DNA from: Coriobacteriaceae bacterium
Lineage (GTDB): Bacteria; Actinomycetota; Coriobacteriia; Coriobacteriales; UBA8131
Assembly: GCA_012515495.1 (NCBI GenBank)
Contig: JAAYYH010000032.1
Location: 1 to 10,862 of the forward strand
Reading direction: 5' to 3'
DNA: 10,862 bases
Positions within the stretch are counted from its first letter, which is position 1. Each line of letters begins with the position of its first letter. The position numbers and the translations under genes are program-made. Positions 7,807 to 10,862 of this stretch are shown here, in pieces. A model generated the notes under the pieces. The model made no database searches, was not told the DNA's origin, and was given only the letters and a program-made list of their open reading frames with translations.

Positions 7807-8155
7807 GGGGGCGACTGGATTCGACATAATAGTTTTGCGAAGGGAAGCAAGCGGTGGTCTCCTCGCCACCTTAAACAGGGGTACAGTCAAATTAATTGAC
7901 AAACAACGCTTCGCACTCGCTGCCTGATAGTGTAGCGACGTCGACCATGTGTGGTTCCCCGCCACATGCGAGACGCCATTTAGGGGAATGCTCCTGTGCA
8001 CGTAGCTGGTATGGCACAGGATAAGATTGAACCAACTAGGGATAGGATCGTGCGTATGCAGGCGGCCTTGACCAAAACCTCTCTGTAGACTGAGCTTGGA
8101 GATGCCTTTCAAGAAGCTAGTATGGACCGGAGTTCGATTCTCCGCGCCTCCACCA
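7807..8155 (+). ncRNA. ssrA: Transfer-messenger RNA (tmRNA)
   Basis: tmRNA rescues ribosomes stalled on broken mRNA and tags the product for proteolysis, together with SmpB. The 349-base gene starts with the conserved GGGGGCGACTGGATTCGACA. Its acceptor stem pairs GGGGGCG (7807-7813) with CGCCTCC (8145-8151), including the G3-U pair that makes AlaRS charge it with alanine. Discriminator A and an encoded CCA follow (8152-8155). The T arm is complete: stem CGGAG/CTCCG (8128-8132, 8140-8144) around loop TTCGATT. The tag frame begins after CAGTC, at about 7889, and encodes KLIDKQRFALAA, ending at 7924 before tandem stops TGA TAG (7925-7930). With the charged alanine the tag would be A-KLIDKQRFALAA, ending in the usual ALAA degron. 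The resume codon AAA is inferred by alignment to the E. coli pattern. No smpB is present in the window. Confidence 0.96.
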
Positions 8156-8159
8156 AACA
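8148..8159 (+). repeat. Direct repeat copy 1 overlapping tmRNA 3' end (possible att core)
   Basis: CTCCACCAAACA covers the last eight bases of tmRNA plus four flanking bases. The same 12 bases recur at 9424-9435. The tmRNA 3' end is a classic integration target for tyrosine-recombinase islands, so this could be one end of an inserted element. Confidence 0.4.
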
Positions 8160-8165
8160 AGTATT

Positions 8166-8216
8166 GCTGCGCACATCTGGATACCCTATAGATGTGGTGC
8201 GGCATTTTTCTGTTTT
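8166..8216 (+). terminator. Intrinsic terminator of tmRNA
   Basis: Bases 8166-8178 (GCTGCGCACATCT) pair with 8190-8203 (AGATGTGGTGCGGC) as a 13-bp stem with one bulged G and two G-U pairs. It is followed by ATTTTT and, a few bases later, TTTT. It starts 10 bases after the tmRNA CCA end, as expected for a Rho-independent terminator. Confidence 0.85.
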
Positions 8217-8576
8217 GCAAATTAATTTATATTCAATATTATAAATATGCTTTTTGCGATTTTGTCCGCTTAGTACGCTGGTCTTTCCTAGTACGAGGGT
8301 TATCGAGGAAACGAGAGACTCTAATAGGCTCTCGTTCTTTCCCATTCTTGAAAGCCACCAAAGCACATGATCGTGAGTGATTTCTGGCGTGATGTCTTGG
8401 CCTTCTATTAAGCTAACCCCCTCTTGCGATATCCAGCTGTACACACTCGTCAAGAAGATCATCTTTATCAGCGGCACCGGCGCAGTCTCTGAAACCGCTG
8501 GTGCTTCGCTGTAGCTCGTGGCATGAGAGGCTAAGCAATCCCCCGTTCGTGATGCGCTCTGGGCGGAGGCTTGCAG
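8217..8576. other. Gene-poor stretch between tmRNA terminator and hicB
   Basis: No gene can be supported here. The first 40 bases are very AT-rich. Two hairpins stand out. One is AACGAGAG/CTCTCGTT (8310-8317, 8329-8336), perfect over 8 bp. The other is AGCGGCACCGGCG paired with CGCTGGTGC and CGCT (8470-8510, 2-base bulge), which could mark the end of hicAB transcription although it lacks a T-run. On the minus strand one frame, closing at TAA 8239-8241, shows a basic C-terminus (FLDNPRTRKDQRTKRTKSQ) and only one internal stop (near 8414) back to hicB. This might be a decayed gene, but it matches nothing I recognise. Confidence 0.4.
8470..8510 (-). terminator. Hairpin downstream of hicB, possible terminator
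   Basis: AGCGGCACCGGCG (8470-8482) pairs with CGCTGGTGC (8496-8504) and, after a 2-base bulge, CGCT (8507-8510). One pair is G-U in the plus-strand reading. It lies 67 bases beyond the hicB stop. There is no T-run on the minus strand, so termination is only a possibility. Confidence 0.3.
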
Positions 8577-9041
8577 TTACGCTTCTTGTGAAACCTTGCT
8601 GGGTCGGCCAGGTTTCCGGGGGCTTGCGAGATAAGCCTCGATCGAGTCTATTGTGATCCGCGTCTCTCCCGCAACCTTCTGGGCATTTAGTATACCGTCA
8701 CGTATTAGATGTGAAACCCGCGGCCTAGATACTCCCAACATCTCAGCGGCCTCAGAAGGGGATACCTCATCCACGATATAGCTGGCATCCGTCTCAAAGG
8801 ATAAGGCGATTACCATGCCACCCTCTGGAGCTTTGTGCCCGAAGGTAGGTTCCGGTATGGGATCTCCGAACTTCAATAATGCTGCCACGAAAGTCTTCAA
8901 GGCATCGTCAGCCATGTTTAGAGCTTCTGTCATGCCATCACCAAACGTGTAACATCCATCCAGTTCGGGTACGGTTACGTTGAAGAAGCCGGGCTGATCT
9001 TCGTCTGGAGTCAAGACCACCTCATAAATATACCTGCTCAT
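8577..9041 (-). CDS. hicB: HicB-family antitoxin with C-terminal helix-turn-helix
   Basis: This 154-residue antitoxin neutralises HicA and represses its own operon. Residues 1-75 are the partial RNase-H-like HicB fold: YIYEVVLTPDEDQPGFFNVT, then VPELDGCYTFGDGMTEAL (24-41) and an amphipathic helix. Residues about 92-135 form a MerR/excisionase-type helix-turn-helix (SPSEAAEMLGVSRPRVSHLI, then ITIDSIEAYL) rather than the ribbon-helix-helix or XRE-type domain of many HicB proteins. The basic tail is PRKPGRPSK. AAAGGA 7 nt upstream of the ATG supports the start. It follows hicA by 40 nt on the same strand, the usual toxin-first HicAB order. Confidence 0.88.
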   Translation of the reverse strand: MSRYIYEVVLTPDEDQPGFFNVTVPELDGCYTFGDGMTEALNMADDALKTFVAALLKFGDPIPEPTFGHKAPEGGMVIALSFETDASYIVDEVSPSEAAEMLGVSRPRVSHLIRDGILNAQKVAGETRITIDSIEAYLASPRKPGRPSKVSQEA

Positions 9042-9081
9042 TGTCTAGTCCTTTCTATAGTATCGGGAGCCTGCCGGGCGG

Positions 9082-9267
9082 TCATTCCCACCCGGCTTTC
9101 TTTGCTATGTTCCCGTAGGTTCCTTTCGGTAGTTCTTTGTAGCTTGTCGGCACCGATACGTTCCCTAGTCCCTCTTTCCTAAATACCCGGTGACTTCCTT
9201 TCCCCGGTGACTCCTGCCATTCTTCGTCTCGGAGTCTTTTGATTACTTCCCGTACCGTGTGCCCCAT
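9082..9267 (-). CDS. hicA: HicA-family mRNA interferase toxin
   Basis: This 61-residue toxin has a dsRNA-binding-like fold. HicA proteins cleave mRNA and tmRNA independently of codon or stop growth when antitoxin is lost. The match runs end to end: VREVIKRLRDEEWQESPGKG (5-24), the catalytic histidine in GSHRVF (H26), then NVSVPTSYKELPKGTYGNIAKKAGW (36-60), equal to the family's xVPxHxxxLxxGTxxxIxKxAG pattern. The length is normal for HicA and all key residues are present, so it is probably active. A strong ribosome site (AAAGGAGGG, 5 nt before ATG) fixes the start. It is the first gene of the two-gene operon with hicB. Confidence 0.9.
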   Translation of the reverse strand: MGHTVREVIKRLRDEEWQESPGKGSHRVFRKEGLGNVSVPTSYKELPKGTYGNIAKKAGWE

Positions 9268-9287
9268 CGCTACCCTCCTTTCTGATG

Positions 9288-9353
9288 TACTAATTATAAA
9301 TTAATAGTTAATGATAAAACAAGCACAATTAATAAAATAGTTTATAATTATTA
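9288..9353. repeat. 13-bp near-perfect inverted repeat bracketing the hicAB promoter (candidate HicB operator)
   Basis: The left arm TACTAATTATAAA (9288-9300) and right arm TTTATAATTATTA (9341-9353) are inverted copies with one mismatch, exact over the inner 10 bp. They flank 40 AT-rich bases. Each arm holds a TATAAT pointing outward; the left one serves as the hicA -10 box. HicB proteins bind inverted repeats over their own promoter, so this is a reasonable operator. AT-rich sequence makes chance repeats more likely. Confidence 0.5.
9293..9322 (-). promoter_or_regulatory. hicAB promoter
   Basis: On the minus strand a perfect TATAAT (9293-9298) lies 18 bases from TTGTTT (9317-9322). Transcription would begin near 9286, leaving a short leader with the hicA ribosome site. 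The -10 box lies inside one arm of the inverted repeat described separately, so bound repressor would block RNA polymerase. Confidence 0.65.
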
Positions 9354-9423
9354 GGCAGCAAGTTTAATGATGAATCCTGTACGCGTCGGTGCAAATTTAC
9401 AAGTTCGCTTTTCGAGGACGATG

Positions 9424-9435
9424 CTCCACCAAACA
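9424..9435 (+). repeat. Direct repeat copy 2 of the tmRNA 3' end (possible att site)
   Basis: CTCCACCAAACA repeats exactly the tmRNA 3' terminus and four flanking bases (8148-8159). The bases before it (GGACGATG) do not match the tmRNA T arm, so only the core is shared. It would define an islet of about 1.28 kb holding hicAB, with the exonuclease gene just outside. Confidence 0.4.
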
Positions 9436-9461
9436 CCCGAAATACAAAGGATGGACACTAA

Positions 9462-10634
9462 TCAGAACAGCTCTGACTCTTGGATTATCTTGATTGGCAA
9501 TCCTTCATTCTGTAGCTCCAGAGCGCGCTTCACCTTGTTTCCGTAACAACCGTATGACCATCGATCATCGCCTCTACTTCCGATAACCACATAGTCGCAC
9601 TTCTTCGTAACACCATTAAGAATATTGCCACCATTAGAGATGATGACGTTGCCAACCTTTTCTTTCTCCCCGTAATCAAAGTTACCGGTCAGGCAGAAAC
9701 TTTTCCCGTTGAAGTCAACCGAATCAACAGACTTCTCGGCAGGGGAAATTAGATGATTAAAAGAGGCGAGCAGTTCGTCTTCTTCTTGGTGATTGATCTC
9801 GCCGTCTCGAATTGCGTAGCTAAGCGTGCGTACTAATTGGTCACAGATCTTTGCGGGTAGGTTGCTCTCGTTATCAAGGAGCCAATTAAGTAATAGAGTT
9901 GCTTCTTCGATAGTAACCCGACAGTCAATGGCAATCATTTTTACCAAATCAAACATATTTCCTGTGATTAGAGTATCTTTATTGGTTGCTGCCCCACGGC
10001 TTCGATTGGTACCAGTAGCTTTTGAAGGCTTATAGGTTGCTGGCAAAACTACATCGTTGCCATATCGTCTAAATGTCTCGATAAAAATCTCGCAGCATCC
10101 TCTAGTGTCAACCATCGCATCATGGTGGTTCTCAAAATTAATACCTAATCCAGAACAGACATCTGGCAACTTATGTGATGCTAACCTTGGGTAATACTGT
10201 CGTGATAAATCCAACGTGCAAACGTAATCAAGCTCTTGCTGCTCTAGGCTATAGAACCTTAGTGTTTTCGATAGAACTTCAAGATCGAACAATGCATTGT
10301 GAGCGACTACAGTGGATTCTGTGAACGCCGGGTAAAATACATCAGTCCATAGGCGATCGAATGTAGGGGCGGTTCTGACATCGTCTGCGGTAATTCCATG
10401 GATATCAATATTTCGAGCATTAAACCCTGTCTCAGGATTTACCAGGGTGTTGTATTCCCTGAAGCCATTTGCTGGAGTGTACCAGATTGTACCAATCGAG
10501 CAGATTTTATCATTGTGGCTATTTGGTGTTTCGACATCGAAGAAGAGGAAATTGCCTGGCAACTGGCTGCTATTGCTTGGAGCCGGCTGGTTCTTATTTG
10601 AGATAATTCCGAAGATATTATCGAGCAATCCCAT
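9462..10634 (-). CDS. DEDDh exonuclease with helical middle region and C-terminal BRCT domain
   Basis: This 390-residue protein has a DnaQ/PolC-like 3'-5' exonuclease at residues 27-192. ExoI is FFDVETP (D33, E35), ExoII is HNALFD (D117) and ExoIII is HDAMVD (H171, D176), so the DEDDh catalytic set is complete. After a polar linker, residues 222-298 are helical with two similar units (AIDCRVTIEEATLLLNWLLD and AIRDGEINHQEEDELLASFN) that recall TerB-type helix pairs. Residues 303-390 form a BRCT domain (FNGKSFCLTGNF, NGGNILNGVTKKCDYVVIGS, W359, GNKVKRALEL). A nucleic-acid-processing or repair role is likely; the substrate is unknown. The ATG at 10634 has TGAGGT about 8 nt upstream and is preferred to a TTG at 10688. 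A 21-codon open frame ends 22 nt upstream. Confidence 0.85.
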   Translation of the reverse strand: MGLLDNIFGIISNKNQPAPSNSSQLPGNFLFFDVETPNSHNDKICSIGTIWYTPANGFREYNTLVNPETGFNARNIDIHGITADDVRTAPTFDRLWTDVFYPAFTESTVVAHNALFDLEVLSKTLRFYSLEQQELDYVCTLDLSRQYYPRLASHKLPDVCSGLGINFENHHDAMVDTRGCCEIFIETFRRYGNDVVLPATYKPSKATGTNRSRGAATNKDTLITGNMFDLVKMIAIDCRVTIEEATLLLNWLLDNESNLPAKICDQLVRTLSYAIRDGEINHQEEDELLASFNHLISPAEKSVDSVDFNGKSFCLTGNFDYGEKEKVGNVIISNGGNILNGVTKKCDYVVIGSRGDDRWSYGCYGNKVKRALELQNEGLPIKIIQESELF

Positions 10635-10656
10635 TTCGCAGACCTCATTCCTCTCC

Positions 10657-10722
10657 TCAGTGAGATATCCCGAATGCAGATTGCGCAATCAAATAAGGCG
10701 GCAGTATTGGCTGGTTGTCCAT
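10657..10722 (-). CDS. Small ORF / possible leader peptide before the exonuclease gene
   Basis: On the minus strand ATG at 10722 is preceded by AAAGGAGAG at good spacing, the best ribosome site around this gene. It opens a 21-codon frame, MDNQPILPPYLIAQSAFGIS plus H, ending in TGA at 10657-10659. Only 22 bases separate that stop from the exonuclease ATG, and the two frames differ. It may be a translated leader that couples or tunes exonuclease expression, or a genuine microprotein. The Pro-Pro pair is a potential ribosome pause site. It resembles no family I know. Confidence 0.4.
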   Translation of the reverse strand: MDNQPILPPYLIAQSAFGISH

Positions 10723-10862
10723 GTTTTCTCTCTCCTTTACTAGTTCACCACGTCTTCATTTGCTCAATCTATTTTCAGGATACATAACCAAACCTTTTTC
10801 ACCGAATACCCTTAACGCTAGCAGCTGTTGCCGCAATGAGACATTTGTATTCTCAAGCTATG
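10723..10862. other. Upstream region of the exonuclease operon, no supported gene
   Basis: These 140 bases show no convincing coding frame or RNA gene. They presumably contain the promoter for the minus-strand small ORF and exonuclease gene, but no clear -35/-10 pair was identified. Confidence 0.3.

Noticed and set aside
7780..8220. Minus-strand 146-codon frame antisense to tmRNA
   Set aside because: It lies almost wholly over the tmRNA and its structure constraints, and looks like no protein family.
8109..8477. Open minus-strand frame crossing the tmRNA 3' end (122 codons)
   Set aside because: Its C-terminus (VEARRIELRS) is simply the antisense of the tmRNA T arm and CCA end, a well-known false annotation. 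Only the part beyond the tmRNA was considered as possible gene remains.
10635..10688. TTG-started extension of the exonuclease
   Set aside because: The downstream ATG has a better ribosome site, and the extension overlaps the small ORF that has a strong one.
1..10862. CRISPR array, transposase or complete insertion sequence
   Set aside because: No spaced direct repeats of CRISPR length, and no transposase or integrase motif was seen on either strand.

Overview
The window looks like part of a chromosome from a Gram-positive bacterium of about 50% GC. An actinobacterial, possibly Coriobacteriia-like, host is my best guess. It rests on the character of the cell-surface glycan genes, on an ECF sigma factor paired with a secreted PF09826-type beta-propeller protein, and on the tmRNA. 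This placement is inference; no rRNA or strong marker is present.

Region 1 (1-3645, minus strand) is a tight three-gene glycan operon: a WecA/TagO-type polyprenyl-phosphate sugar-1-phosphate transferase, a DUF2142 multi-pass membrane protein, and the N-terminal part of a Wzx-like flippase cut by the window start. A family-2 glycosyltransferase of the WbbL/rhamnosyltransferase type (3792-4556) runs divergently. Together they would start, extend and export an undecaprenyl-linked surface polysaccharide.

Region 2 (4665-7539, plus strand) is a two-gene signalling unit. An ECF sigma factor overlaps by 8 nt a 788-residue single-pass membrane protein with a short cytoplasmic N-terminus and a large extracytoplasmic beta-propeller. 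The layout is that of a sigma factor with a membrane-bound anti-sigma sensor. A perfect 12-bp hairpin follows.

Region 3 (7670-8216) holds ssrA (tmRNA), complete from acceptor stem to encoded CCA, with a readable tag frame (KLIDKQRFALAA), a possible promoter upstream and a good intrinsic terminator.

Region 4 (8217-9461) looks accessory. It has a 420-base stretch with no convincing gene, then a HicA toxin and HicB antitoxin pair on the minus strand, behind an AT-rich promoter bracketed by a near-perfect 13-bp inverted repeat. The last 8 bases of tmRNA plus 4 flanking bases (12 nt) recur exactly at 9424-9435. A 1.3-kb element inserted at the tmRNA 3' end is therefore plausible, although no integrase is visible.

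Region 5 (9462-10722, minus strand) encodes a DEDDh exonuclease joined to a helical middle region and a C-terminal BRCT domain. It is preceded by a 21-codon open frame with a strong ribosome binding site. The last 140 bases show no supported gene.

The best candidates for something under-described are the sigma/beta-propeller pair, the exonuclease-BRCT protein with its small upstream ORF, and the possible tmRNA-targeted hicAB islet.
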